Assembly (NCBI RefSeq): GCF_014205215.1
Contig: NZ_JACHNC010000001.1
Span: 749,001 to 813,000 of the forward strand
Direction: 5' to 3'
From: Actinoplanes lobatus
Lineage (GTDB): Bacteria > Actinomycetota > Actinomycetes > Mycobacteriales > Micromonosporaceae
DNA: 64,000 bases
Shown: positions 50,543-59,136 of the stretch, piece by piece
How the letters are laid out: every line of letters starts with the position of its first letter
How positions within the stretch are numbered: the stretch's first letter is position 1
Translations under genes and position numbers: made by a program
Notes under the pieces: generated by a model
The model's input: only the letters and a program-made list of their open reading frames with translations
The model's database searches: none
What the model was told of the DNA's origin: nothing

Positions 50543-52560
50543 CGTGGCGCCTCGTCTTCCTCGTCGTGGATACGCGGTCCACGAGCCGGCGCCCGGGTGA
50601 GGCCCCGGTCCATCCGGTCGAGGTCCCGGTCCTGGCTGGATTGCAGCTGCCAGGGCACGCTGGTGACCATCACGCCGGGCTCGAACAGCAGCCGGCCCTT
50701 GATCCGCAGCGCGCTCTGGTTGTGCAGCAGGTTCTCCCACCAGCGGCCCACCACGTACTCCGGGACGAAGACGGTGACCACGTCGCGCGGTGACGCGCGC
50801 CGGGTGTTCTTCACGAAGTCGATGATCGGCCGGGTGATCTCCCGGTACGGCGAGTCGACCACCGTGAGCGCGACCGGCAACTGCCGCCGTTCCCACTCGG
50901 CCTGGATGGCCCGGGTGTCGTTGTCGTCGACGTTGACGGTGACCGCGGTGAGCGTGTCCGGCCGGGTGGCCTGCGCGTAGGCGAGCGCACGCAGGGTCGG
51001 CTGGTGCACCTTGCTGACCAGCACGATGGCGTGGTTGCGGGACGGCAGCACGGGCCGCTCGTCGGTGGGTTTGAGCTCCTCGGCGACCCGGGTGTAGTGC
51101 CGGTGGATGGCGACCATCAGCCCGTAGATCACGATCATGGCGGCGATCGCGATCCACGCCCCGAGCAGGAACTTGGTGATCAGGACGACGATGAGCACGG
51201 CGCCGGTGAGGATCATGCCGAACGTGTTGATCGCCCGGGACCGGATCATCTGCCGGCGCCGGATCGGGTCACGCTGGGTCCGCAGGTGCCGGTTCCAGTG
51301 CCGGATCATGCCGGCCTGGGACAGCGTGAACGACACGAACACGCCCACGATGTACAGCTGGATCAGCCTGGTGACCTCGGCCTCGAAGGCCACGATCAGC
51401 ACCATGGCGGCGCCCGCCAGGAAGAGGATGCCGTTGCTGAAGGCCAGCCGGTCGCCGCGGGTGTGCAACTGGCGGGGCAGGTAGCGGTCCTGGGCGAGGA
51501 TCGAGCCGAGCACCGGGAAGCCGTTGAAGGCGGTGTTCGCGGCCAGGAAGAGGATCAGGGCGGTGACCGCGCCGACCAGGTACAGCATGAACGAACCGGA
51601 TCCGAAGACGGTCTCGGCGAGCTGGGTGGTGACCGTCTTCTGGACGTAGCCCTCGGACGCGGCGTTCGGCACGATCTGCAGCAGCGGGTCCTCCACATAC
51701 TGCAACTTCGTGCGCTGGGCCAGCAGGATGATGCCCGAGAGCATGACGATCGCGAGCCCGCCGAGCAGCATCAGGGTGGTCGCCGCGTTCTTGCTCTTCG
51801 GCTTCTTGAAGGCGGGCACCCCGTTGGAGATCGCCTCCACGCCGGTGAGCGCGGCGCAGCCCGAGGAGAACGTCCGAAGCAGCAGGAAGGCGAACGCCAT
51901 CTGGGTCAGATGGTGTTCCTCGGCGTCGATCGTCAGGCCCGCGCTGGGCGCCCGCAGGTCCTCGCCGAGCACGAAGACCCGGAACACCCCGATGAGGATC
52001 ATGCCGACGATGACCACGATGAACAGGTAGGTGGGAACCGCGAAGGCCGCGCCGGACTCCCGCAGGCCACGCAGGTTGAGCGCGCTGAGCAGGACGATCG
52101 CGAGGATGGCGATGGGCACCTTGTGGGTGGCGACCCAGGGGACCACCGAACCCAGGTTGCTCACCCCGGAGGAGATCGACACCGCGACCGTGAGGATGTA
52201 GTCGACCAGCAGCGCGCTGGCGACGCCGAGCCCGGCCTTCGGCCCGAGGTTGACCGTGGCCACCTCGTAGTCGCCGCCGCCGGACGGGTAGGCGTGCACG
52301 TTCTGCCGGTAGCTGGCGACCACCGTCACCATCACCACCGCGACGGCCAGCGTCACCCAGGGAGAGAAGGCGTACGCCGCGGCGCCGGCGATCGACAACG
52401 TCAGCAGGATCTCGTCGGGCGCGTACGCCACGCTGGACAGCGCGTCGCTCGCGAAGACGGGCAGGGCGATCCGCTTGGGCAGCAGCGTGTGCTGGAGCTT
52501 GTCCGAGCGGAACGGCCGGCCCAGGAGCAGCCGTTTGGCTAGGGAGGTGGTACTTGCCAC
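50539..52560 (-). CDS. APC-superfamily permease, KimA-like potassium importer candidate
   Basis: A 673-residue membrane protein: about twelve TM helices between residues 40 and 480, opening with LPVFASDALSSVAYAPDEIL, then a 190-residue cytosolic domain of the USP-like kind with HAIVLVSKVHQPTLRAL. Layout and sequence resemble Bacillus KimA, a high-affinity K+/H+ importer, more than amino-acid permeases. It is divergent from two TrkA-type K+-regulating genes, which supports K+ transport. GTG 52560 follows TACGCT by eight bases. A longer frame to 52668 lacks family likeness. Confidence 0.82.
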   Translation of the reverse strand: MASTTSLAKRLLLGRPFRSDKLQHTLLPKRIALPVFASDALSSVAYAPDEILLTLSIAGAAAYAFSPWVTLAVAVVMVTVVASYRQNVHAYPSGGGDYEVATVNLGPKAGLGVASALLVDYILTVAVSISSGVSNLGSVVPWVATHKVPIAILAIVLLSALNLRGLRESGAAFAVPTYLFIVVIVGMILIGVFRVFVLGEDLRAPSAGLTIDAEEHHLTQMAFAFLLLRTFSSGCAALTGVEAISNGVPAFKKPKSKNAATTLMLLGGLAIVMLSGIILLAQRTKLQYVEDPLLQIVPNAASEGYVQKTVTTQLAETVFGSGSFMLYLVGAVTALILFLAANTAFNGFPVLGSILAQDRYLPRQLHTRGDRLAFSNGILFLAGAAMVLIVAFEAEVTRLIQLYIVGVFVSFTLSQAGMIRHWNRHLRTQRDPIRRRQMIRSRAINTFGMILTGAVLIVVLITKFLLGAWIAIAAMIVIYGLMVAIHRHYTRVAEELKPTDERPVLPSRNHAIVLVSKVHQPTLRALAYAQATRPDTLTAVTVNVDDNDTRAIQAEWERRQLPVALTVVDSPYREITRPIIDFVKNTRRASPRDVVTVFVPEYVVGRWWENLLHNQSALRIKGRLLFEPGVMVTSVPWQLQSSQDRDLDRMDRGLTRAPARGPRIHDEEDEAPR

Positions 52561-52575
52561 GAGTGCCAAGCGTAC

Positions 52576-52604
52576 GGGCGGACCTTTCGGCGTGTGGTCC
52601 GCCC
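52576..52604 (-). promoter_or_regulatory. Hairpin in the kimA-trkA divergent region
   Basis: GGGCGGACC (52576-52584) pairs perfectly with GGTCCGCCC (52596-52604) around an 11-nt loop, 16 nt upstream of the permease start and 70 nt from the first trkA start. It may be an operator-like palindrome or a leader stem; nothing ties it to a known riboswitch. Confidence 0.35.
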
Positions 52605-52673
52605 CGGACAGCGCTCGCAACAGCGGCATGGCAGGCTCACACTGATCGGTACTGAATCGGGAGGGCACGGACC

Positions 52674-53339
52674 GTGCACGTGGTGATCATGGGGTGTGGC
52701 CGGCTCGGTTCGACGCTGGCCCAGAAGCTCGACGCTCAGGGTCACCAGGTCGCGGTGATCGACCGGGACGCCGACGCGTTCCGGCGTCTCGGGGACAACT
52801 TCGGCGGCGTCACGGTCAACGGCATCGGCTTCGACCGGGACGTGCTGCGCGCCGCCGGCATCGAGCGGGCGGACGCCTTCGCGGCGGTCTCCAGCGGCGA
52901 CAACTCGAACATCATCTCGGCCCGCCTGGCCCGCGAGACGTTCGGCGTCTCCCGGGTGGTGGCCCGGATCTACGACTCCCGCCGCGCGCAGGTCTACGAG
53001 CGGCTGGGCATCCCGACGATCGCGACGATCCGGTGGGCCGCCGACCGGATGTACCGGTTCCTGGTGCCCTCGGACCGGGTCGAGGTGTTCCGCGACCCGA
53101 CCAGCGTGGTCAGCATCGTGGAGACCCCGTTGCACCGGGACTGGGTCGGCCGCACGGTCAAGACGCTGGAGGACCGGACCGGCGCCCGGGTGGCCTACCT
53201 GGTCCGCTTCGGGGTGGGCACCCTCGCCGTGCCGTCCACCGTCCTCCAGGACGGCGACCAGGTCTACATGATCGTCACCGACGAGACCGTGGAGCAGGTG
53301 CTGGACATCGCCCAGGGCGCCGACAAGGAAGGGAACTGA
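52674..53339 (+). CDS. trkA: TrkA-type RCK potassium-uptake regulator (first)
   Basis: A 221-residue cytosolic protein with an RCK-N Rossmann domain (IMGCGRLGSTLA at 5-16, then VIDRD for the nucleotide) and an RCK-C domain from about 140. Such proteins bind NAD or nucleotides and gate K+ transporters. It corresponds to mycobacterial CeoB in position. GGGAGGG lies before the GTG start. It is followed two bases later by a second TrkA-type gene and is divergent from the KimA-like permease; no TrkH/TrkG pore subunit is in the window. Confidence 0.9.
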   Translation: MHVVIMGCGRLGSTLAQKLDAQGHQVAVIDRDADAFRRLGDNFGGVTVNGIGFDRDVLRAAGIERADAFAAVSSGDNSNIISARLARETFGVSRVVARIYDSRRAQVYERLGIPTIATIRWAADRMYRFLVPSDRVEVFRDPTSVVSIVETPLHRDWVGRTVKTLEDRTGARVAYLVRFGVGTLAVPSTVLQDGDQVYMIVTDETVEQVLDIAQGADKEGN

Positions 53340-53341
53340 TC

Positions 53342-54004
53342 GTGCGGATCGCCATCGCCGGCGCCGGCAACGTGGGCCGGTCCATCGCCCAGGAACTGAT
53401 CGGCAACGGTCACGAGGTCATGCTGATCGAGCGGCAGCCCCGGCAGTTGTGCCCGGAGCGGGTGCCGGAGGCCCGCTGGGTGCTCGCCGACGCCTGCGAG
53501 CTGAGCAGCCTGGAGGACGCCGACCTGGCCGGTTGTGACGTGGTGGTCGCGGCCACCGGCGACGACAAGGCCAACCTGGTGGTGTCGCTGCTGGCCAAGA
53601 CCGAGTTCGCGGTGCCCCGGGTGGTCGCCCGGGTGAACCGGGCGGAGAACGAGTGGCTCTTCAACGAGCAGTGGGGCGTCGACGTCTCGGTGAGCAAGCC
53701 CCGCCTGATGGCCGCCCTGGTCGAGGAGGCGGTGACGGTCGGCGACCTGGTCCGGCTGATGACCTTCCGGCAGGGCGAGGCGAACCTCGTGGAGATCACC
53801 CTGCCGAAGAACGCGCCCTACGAGGGCCAGCCGGTCCGCTCGGTGCCGATGCCGCGGGATGCCGCCCTGGTCGCCATCCTGCGCGGCAAGCGGGTGGTGG
53901 TGCCGACCCCCGACGATCCGCTGGAGGCCGGCGACGAGCTGATCTTCGTGTGCACCGCCGAGGTGGAGGACCAGGTCCGCGCCGTGGTCCTCGGCTCCGA
54001 CTAG
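53342..54004 (+). CDS. trkA: TrkA-type RCK potassium-uptake regulator (second)
   Basis: A 220-residue partner of the previous gene, with RCK-N start VRIAIAGAGNVGRSIAQELI, acidic LIERQ and an RCK-C domain ending GDELIFVCTAE. The two are diverged paralogues, probably making mixed ring assemblies. GAAGGGA before the GTG overlaps the end of the first gene, so they form one operon (CeoC position in mycobacteria). Its TAG shares CTAG with the stop of the convergent DUF3159 gene. Confidence 0.9.
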   Translation: MRIAIAGAGNVGRSIAQELIGNGHEVMLIERQPRQLCPERVPEARWVLADACELSSLEDADLAGCDVVVAATGDDKANLVVSLLAKTEFAVPRVVARVNRAENEWLFNEQWGVDVSVSKPRLMAALVEEAVTVGDLVRLMTFRQGEANLVEITLPKNAPYEGQPVRSVPMPRDAALVAILRGKRVVVPTPDDPLEAGDELIFVCTAEVEDQVRAVVLGSD

Positions 54005-54819
54005 GCGACGGCGGTGTCCCGGCGCTGCGCCGACGTCACCCGGTGGATGGCCCAGATGGTGAAGGCGAACGTGGCGGCGTAGATCGGCCAGCTCACCAGG
54101 ATGCGCACGATGCCGAGCGCGTTCGCCTTGTCCATCGCGTAGAGGACCGCCTGGATGCCGGCGCGCGTGCTGAGCGAGACGGCCCAGAGCACGGTCAGCC
54201 ACTGGAAGGTACGGAAGAGCGGGCCGTTGTCGAACCAGTCCTGCTTGCCCTTGTTGGCCATGATGCCCCAGGCGTACCCGATCAGGGGTTTGCGGACCGT
54301 CACCGAGACCAGCAGCACCGCCGCCTGACCGAAGGTCAGCAGGATGCCGGGCAGGTAGAAGTCCTTGGCGTCGCCGCTGCGCCAGGCCAGCCAGGCGCCG
54401 AGCGCGATGCCGAAGAGGCCGTTGACCGCGTGCCGGACCGGCTGCCGGCGGGCCAGCCGCACCGCGCCGATGGCCAGCGCCGAACCGACCGAGCCGATGA
54501 TCGCCCACAACAGGGCGGTCCGTTTCTCCAGCCCCGCCACGGACTCGCCGAGCAGCACGTTGAGCAGGACGAAGGCGAGCACCGGAACGCTCGACTCGAT
54601 GAGGCCGCGGACACCGCCGAGCTGCTCGGCGATCTGCTCGCTCATCGACGGGAGCGGCTCCTCGTCGTCACCGGGCTTCCCGGCCGGCTTCATCTCGTGG
54701 AGGTCGTGCTCCGCGATGATCTCCTCGGCGATCTTCTCCTCGGCGGAGTCGAACATCTCGGAGAGCCGCTCCTCGACCGACTCGTGCGCGGCGTGGCGCG
54801 GCTCGCTTCCGGATGTCAC
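54001..54819 (-). CDS. DUF3159 family membrane protein
   Basis: A 272-residue protein with an acidic cytosolic N-terminus (about 1-75, including EEKIAEEIIAEHDL) and about six TM helices. DUF3159 is recognised by GLIESSVPVLAFVLLN and the GYAWGIMANK block. Function unknown; the fixed place next to TrkA genes in actinobacteria hints at ion or envelope homeostasis, which is inference. The GTG overlaps the stop of the OB-fold gene (GTGA). Confidence 0.85.
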   Translation of the reverse strand: MTSGSEPRHAAHESVEERLSEMFDSAEEKIAEEIIAEHDLHEMKPAGKPGDDEEPLPSMSEQIAEQLGGVRGLIESSVPVLAFVLLNVLLGESVAGLEKRTALLWAIIGSVGSALAIGAVRLARRQPVRHAVNGLFGIALGAWLAWRSGDAKDFYLPGILLTFGQAAVLLVSVTVRKPLIGYAWGIMANKGKQDWFDNGPLFRTFQWLTVLWAVSLSTRAGIQAVLYAMDKANALGIVRILVSWPIYAATFAFTIWAIHRVTSAQRRDTAVA

Positions 54820-55193
54820 CGGGGCGCCTCCAGCTCGTAGTAGGGGTTGTAGATCACCTTGCGGTCGTCCCGGATCGCGATCCGGCCTCGCGCGGTGAGC
54901 TGACGCCCCGGTTCGATGCCGGAGATGGACCGGCGCCCCAGGAAGACCAGCGTGACCACGTCACTGCCGTCGTAGAGGTCGGCCTCGAGCGTCGGCAGGT
55001 TGGTGCGAGGAGTGTACGCCACCGTCCGCAGTCGTCCCGACACCGAGACGACCTGTCCGCGCCGGCAGCCGTCCACCGGGACGGCGCCGCACTTGGCGCT
55101 GTCCCGCTGCAACTCCCTCGCGTCCAGCTCGGAATCGGTCGCCGTCAACCGGTCCAGGAACCGGCGTAGTCCGGTGCGCTCTTCGGTCGTCAT
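54816..55193 (-). CDS. Small OB-fold nucleic-acid-binding protein
   Basis: A 125-residue protein: helical start ERTGLRRFLDRLTAT, then an OB-fold from about 45 (GQVVSVSGRLRTVAY, then DVVTLVFLGRR and GRQLTARGRIA). It resembles the OB-fold proteins found beside dut and DUF3710 in actinobacteria. Partner and ligand unknown; single-strand nucleic acid is likely from the fold. ATG 55193 is chosen where family likeness begins. Coupled to the DUF3159 gene by GTGA. Confidence 0.8.
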   Translation of the reverse strand: MTTEERTGLRRFLDRLTATDSELDARELQRDSAKCGAVPVDGCRRGQVVSVSGRLRTVAYTPRTNLPTLEADLYDGSDVVTLVFLGRRSISGIEPGRQLTARGRIAIRDDRKVIYNPYYELEAPR

Positions 55194-55281
55194 GACTTCG
55201 CCGTCACCCTTCGTCGACGCGACGCAGTGTGCGCGTGTGCCGGACGTCCACGCTACGCCCGGAGCGCCCCGGTGATCTAGG

Positions 55282-55956
55282 TCACTCCGGCTGACTGCCG
55301 TTCGCCGCCCGCTGGGCCGCGGCCTGGCCCTGCTCGGCCATCTCCTTCGGCAGGCGCAGCGGCAGCGGCTCACGCACCGGGCGGGGCTCGTTGTCCCGGA
55401 CCACGACCAGACCGGAGAGCACCTCGCCGAGCACGCCCTCGCTCCCCGGCGAGGCGGCGGCCGCGCCCTGGAACAGCGCCCGGACCATCCAGCGGGGCCC
55501 GTCCACGCCGACGAACCGGACGTCCGCCGGGCCGTCCGGGGTGTTCACCCGGGCCAGCAGCTCCACGCCGTACCGTCCCTGGACCTCGCGCGGGGCGACC
55601 CCGTCCGCGGCCATCGCCTGGGCGATCTCCTCACGCACGTCGACCCAGATGCCCTCGGTACGCGGCGCGGCGAACACCCCGAGTTGCAGGGCGCTCTCGC
55701 CGTCGACCAGGACGATCTGCTCCACACTGCCGTCCGGGTTCGCCTGCACCCGGACCTCGACGCCGTCGAGCGCGGGGATCTGGAGGCTGCCCAGATCGAG
55801 CCGCCGCACCCCGGCCGGGGCGTGTGCGGCGTCCCACGGCCCGAACTCGGGCGCCGGCGCCGCACCGTCGGAGGCGAGGCTGTCGGCAAGCGCCTTGGAG
55901 GGCGGCGCGTCGGCCGCCCGGACGTGCTTCGCGGCACCACGCTTACGGGAGAACAT
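55282..55956 (-). CDS. DUF3710 family protein
   Basis: A 224-residue soluble actinobacterial protein of DUF3710; GPWDAAHAP, RRLDLGSLQIPA and the WVDVREEIA block are the family marks. Function unknown. It follows dut closely on the same strand and precedes the OB-fold gene, an order I recall from mycobacteria. The ATG 55956 is preferred to a GTG one codon upstream. The C-terminal 40 residues are charged and probably disordered. Confidence 0.85.
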   Translation of the reverse strand: MFSRKRGAAKHVRAADAPPSKALADSLASDGAAPAPEFGPWDAAHAPAGVRRLDLGSLQIPALDGVEVRVQANPDGSVEQIVLVDGESALQLGVFAAPRTEGIWVDVREEIAQAMAADGVAPREVQGRYGVELLARVNTPDGPADVRFVGVDGPRWMVRALFQGAAAASPGSEGVLGEVLSGLVVVRDNEPRPVREPLPLRLPKEMAEQGQAAAQRAANGSQPE

Positions 55957-55985
55957 CACTGCCAGCCTTTCCTTCTCTTCGGGGC

Positions 55986-56438
55986 TCAGAGGGCCTGGTG
56001 GCCGCCGGTCGAACCGTGCCCGCCCGCGCCCCGCGCCGTGTCGTCGAGCGTGTCCACCTCGTGGAACACCGCCCGCTCCACCCGCTGAACGACGAGCTGG
56101 GCGATCCGGTCGCCCCGGGAGATCTTGACGGTGTTCTGCCGATCATGGTTGATCAGGTTCACCAGGATCTCGCCGCGGTAGCCGGCGTCGACCGTACCGG
56201 GCGCGTTGAGGACCGTCACGCCCAGGCGCGCGGCGAGCCCGGAGCGTGGGTGCACCAGGCCCACGAAGCCGTCCGGCAGGGCGATCGCGATCCCGGTGCG
56301 CACCTTCGCCCGGGCGCCCGGGACGAGCTCCACCTCCTCGGCCGCGAACAGGTCCGCGCCGGCGTCCCCAGGGTGGGCGTAGGCCGGTACGGGCAGGTCC
56401 GGGTCGATCCGGAGGACCTGGATGTTCACGTCGGGCAC
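55986..56438 (-). CDS. dut: dUTP diphosphatase
   Basis: Trimeric dUTPase, 150 aa, hydrolysing dUTP to dUMP and so feeding thymidylate synthesis. All five motifs are seen: [33 protein letters not shown] and the C-terminal [10 protein letters not shown] that closes over the site. Several GTG codons lie near the start; 56438 is used because AGGAA stands seven bases before it, with 56477 the main alternative. First gene of dut-DUF3710-OB-DUF3159. Confidence 0.95.
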   Translation of the reverse strand: MPDVNIQVLRIDPDLPVPAYAHPGDAGADLFAAEEVELVPGARAKVRTGIAIALPDGFVGLVHPRSGLAARLGVTVLNAPGTVDAGYRGEILVNLINHDRQNTVKISRGDRIAQLVVQRVERAVFHEVDTLDDTARGAGGHGSTGGHQAL

Positions 56439-56519
56439 GTCGGGGTTCCTCACTGGCACAGGCACTGCGGGCGGCACTTACCCTGCCATCCTGCCGCGCC
56501 CCGCCACGGAGGCGCGCCG

Positions 56520-56525
56520 TACCCT
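56520..56525 (+). promoter_or_regulatory. Candidate -10 element of a leaderless promoter for the DUF3093 gene
   Basis: TACCCT, six-base spacer, GTG 56532. Confidence 0.45.
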
Positions 56526-56531
56526 TCGAGG

Positions 56532-57032
56532 GTGACACCCGAGTCCCCGGTCCGCACGGTGGCGGCCCATCAGGAACGCCTCAGCCTGCCGTGGTGGGCC
56601 TGGCCCGCCGGTCTCGCCGCCGCCGCGATCCTCGCCGTCGAACTGGTCCTGGGCCTGCCCGACCTGCCCGTCTGGCTGCCGTTCGCGGTGCTGCTCCCGC
56701 TCGGTGTCCTGCTGCTGCTCCCGCTGAACCGGCTGCGCGTCGAGGTGACGCCGGAGGAGTTCCGGGTGGACGACGCCCGGCTCCCGGTCGAGTTCATCTC
56801 CGGCGTGGTGGCGCTGGACGCCGCCGGCAAGCGGGAGGCGCTGGGCGTCGGCTCGCACCCGCTGGCCTTCGTGGTGCAGCGTGCCTGGATCGGCCCGGCG
56901 GTGCAGGTACTGCTCGACGACCCGGCCGACCCGACCCCGTTCTGGGTGGTGAGCACCCGGCGCCCGGTCGAGCTGGCCACCGCCCTGCTCGAGGTCAGCG
57001 GCCGAGCGCGGGCCGAGCGGGCGGCGTCCTGA
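56532..57032 (+). CDS. DUF3093 family membrane protein
   Basis: A 166-residue protein with two closely spaced TM helices (about 22-64) followed by a cytosolic beta-rich part; ERLSLPWWAWP at the start and NRLRVEVTPEEFRV mark DUF3093. Function unknown. It is divergent from dut and its end overlaps the convergent gene by 38 nt. The start follows the leaderless promoter geometry. Confidence 0.85.
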   Translation: MTPESPVRTVAAHQERLSLPWWAWPAGLAAAAILAVELVLGLPDLPVWLPFAVLLPLGVLLLLPLNRLRVEVTPEEFRVDDARLPVEFISGVVALDAAGKREALGVGSHPLAFVVQRAWIGPAVQVLLDDPADPTPFWVVSTRRPVELATALLEVSGRARAERAAS

Positions 57033-57807
57033 GGGCCTTCCTCCGCAGGTCGTCGTGCACCCTGTCGCCGACCGCCCGGGTGGCCCGCCGGTTCAGGTAA
57101 CTCGCGACCACCGCGCCGGTGAGCATCGGCCCCAGCGTGGTCAGGTTGCGGCCGAACCGCTTCATCAACGATTTCTGCAACTCGCTGCGGGACGCCGTGC
57201 TGAGCACGGTGGCGACCCCGACGCCGGGCACCCTGGGGTTGACACCGCGCTGCCCGGACCACGCCTCGATCAGGCGCAGAGCACGCTCGCCGGCGTCGCC
57301 GCCGATCGGCCGGCCGTACAGCTCGTGGAGCTCCCCGATCAACTTGATCTCGATCGCCACCACGGCGACCGTCTCGGTGGCCAGCAGCACCGGCACGGAG
57401 AGCAGGGTCGGGGCGGCGACCCACTCGACCGAGGCGATGCCGCCCCCGGCAGCGCCCACCCCGGCGGTGGCCCGGGCGGCGTTGCGGATCAGGCGCTCGG
57501 CCAGCTCCCCGTCGTCCATGCCGGGGAAGTGCCGGCGCAGCGTCTCCCGATCCCGGATCGGGACGTGCGGGGCCAGATCGGCGACGGTGTCGGTGACCCA
57601 GCGCAGCGCCGCCCTCGGCCGGAACACCCGGCCGATCCCACGCCCGCGCAGTTGACCGGCCAGCCGGCCGAGCAACCGGCTCCGGCCGCCCTGCTCCAGA
57701 TCGTCGGCGGTGAGGGCCGCGACGGTGCGGCCCACCTCCTCCGGCGCACGGGGCGCGACGGGCTCGATCTCGGCGCCGGGTTCGGTCGCGCGATCCGGAT
57801 GGCTCAT
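56995..57807 (-). CDS. Conserved membrane-associated protein, possibly EcsC-like
   Basis: A 270-residue protein of uncertain family. The middle (about 120-170) is a Gly/Ala-rich hydrophobic stretch followed by IEIKLIGELHELYG, which resembles EcsC proteins; the C-terminus has LNRRATRAVGDRVHDDLR. GGGGAGG before ATG 57807 decides the start over an ATG eight codons upstream. It overlaps the 3' end of the convergent DUF3093 gene. No function is proposed. Confidence 0.65.
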   Translation of the reverse strand: MSHPDRATEPGAEIEPVAPRAPEEVGRTVAALTADDLEQGGRSRLLGRLAGQLRGRGIGRVFRPRAALRWVTDTVADLAPHVPIRDRETLRRHFPGMDDGELAERLIRNAARATAGVGAAGGGIASVEWVAAPTLLSVPVLLATETVAVVAIEIKLIGELHELYGRPIGGDAGERALRLIEAWSGQRGVNPRVPGVGVATVLSTASRSELQKSLMKRFGRNLTTLGPMLTGAVVASYLNRRATRAVGDRVHDDLRRKALRTPPARPALGR

Positions 57808-57951
57808 CGTCGTCCTCCCCGTGGTCGTCACCGGCCTGTCATGCCCGGTTCCGACCCAGGGTCAAACCCCGTGTCGAACAGCGGCGAGAACGCCGTGGGC
57901 CCGACCGCGGAGACCGCGACCGGGTGGTGACGCGACCTGCGCGCGAGTGCG

Positions 57952-58248
57952 TCAGGCGCACTCGCGGCAGATCAGCTCCCCGTTGCGCTCCGTCGCCAGC
58001 TGGCTCCGGTGGTGCACGAGGAAGCAGCGGGAGCAGCGGAACTCGTCGGTCTGCATCGGCAGGACCTTCACGGTGAGTTCCTCGTCAGCGAGGTCGGCGC
58101 CGGGCAGCTCGAAGCTCTCCGCCACCTCGACCTCGTCGACGTCCACTGCGCCCGACTGCGAGTCGGCGCGACGGGCCTTGAGCTCCTCGAGGCTGTCCTC
58201 GCCGAGGTCGACCTCATCGCGACGCGGGGCGTCGTAGTCGGTGGCCAT
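57952..58248 (-). CDS. DUF4193 family zinc-type protein
   Basis: A 98-residue acidic protein: the N-terminal half is Asp/Glu-rich (EVDLGEDSLEELKARR), and the C-terminal half has a CSRC and a CREC pair around LVHHRSQLA, a likely zinc knuckle. DUF4193 is an actinobacterial family of unknown role, conserved beside dut and sigA. GGAGAG precedes the ATG. Confidence 0.88.
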   Translation of the reverse strand: MATDYDAPRRDEVDLGEDSLEELKARRADSQSGAVDVDEVEVAESFELPGADLADEELTVKVLPMQTDEFRCSRCFLVHHRSQLATERNGELICRECA

Positions 58249-58583
58249 CGGTTTTCACTCTCCTGTATCGATGTGTCACTTTGGCGTTTGTAACGCCGAT
58301 GACAAGGTTTCGGTTCCCTGTTTCGGTGGACGATTTCTGACACCAGAAACCGGCCTTCCGGGCGCGGAACCTTACCCCTGTCGCGGCAGGCTTGTACGCG
58401 CTCTGGCGGCACATTGTTCCCGATGTGACTGAGGCGACATCAAAGTAGGGGCACCAGCCTCTGGATCATCGTCAACGCGCCGGAAGCATTCCCTGTTTCC
58501 GCGCCCCTGGCGGACAGACGCTAACCTCTCGACAGGTCCGGGCGCCTCACCCGGGCCCACCGTCCGATCCTGGAGCCTGCCCC
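58249..58583. other. Gene-free divergent promoter region
   Basis: 335 nt between the DUF4193 gene and the LytR-C gene. It holds a small hairpin (GGCGTT/AACGCC, about 58284-58298) in the DUF4193 leader and an inverted TTCTG/CAGAA pair (about 58337-58350). No credible gene; both promoters must lie here, but I cannot place them firmly. Confidence 0.5.
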
Positions 58584-59132
58584 ATGAGCTTTGCCCGCGT
58601 CCGAGCGCTCGTCGTCGTCGGCGTGCTCGCCGTGGCCGCAATAGTGTTCGTCGTCGTCGCCCTCTTCCGGGACACGCAGCGGAACACCGCGAACGGCAGC
58701 GACTGCCCGGCCGGCGCCCCCTTGGCCGACATGCGGCTCCCGGACGACCCGGCCGAGATCACCGTCAAGGTGTTCAACGGGACCAATCGTGCGGGCCTGG
58801 CCGACCAGGTGACCACCGAGTTCAAGAACCGGCGTTTCACCGTCCAGGACCCGGGCAAGAGCAAGACCAAGTTCACCGGGGTCGCCGAGGTCCGGTTCGG
58901 CCCGGACGCGGCCGGCAAGGCCCAGCTGATCAGGGCATACTTCCTGGCCCAGTCCAAGATGGTCTACAACGCCAAGCGCAAGGGCGACGTCATCGACATC
59001 GTCATCGGCGACCAGTTCCAGCAGCTGGCCACCACGACCGAGGTCAACCAGTCGCTGGTCGAGGTGGGCGAGCCCACCCTCCCACCGGGCGCCTGCGTCA
59101 AGCCGGCCGAGGCGACCAAGGACCCGGAATAG
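58584..59132 (+). CDS. LytR C-terminal-domain membrane protein, Cei-like
   Basis: A 182-residue protein: one TM helix at about 8-28, then an extracytoplasmic LytR-C domain (EITVKVFNGTNRAGLADQV, then VRFGPDAAGKAQLI). In mycobacteria the protein at this spot, Cei, is needed for envelope integrity; the same role here is inferred from position and domain. GGAG stands eight bases before the ATG. It converges on the suhB-like gene with four bases between stops. Two Cys in the mature part may pair. Confidence 0.85.
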   Translation: MSFARVRALVVVGVLAVAAIVFVVVALFRDTQRNTANGSDCPAGAPLADMRLPDDPAEITVKVFNGTNRAGLADQVTTEFKNRRFTVQDPGKSKTKFTGVAEVRFGPDAAGKAQLIRAYFLAQSKMVYNAKRKGDVIDIVIGDQFQQLATTTEVNQSLVEVGEPTLPPGACVKPAEATKDPE

Positions 59133-59136
59133 GCCT

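Noticed and set aside
50543..51157. Upstream extension of the RNA methyltransferase frame
   Set aside because: It is antisense-like shadow within the permease gene; the ATGA overlap marks the true start at 50542.
52561..52673. c-di-AMP (ydaO-type) riboswitch before the KimA-like gene
   Set aside because: The 113-nt gap is too short for aptamer plus expression platform and lacks the conserved core segments.
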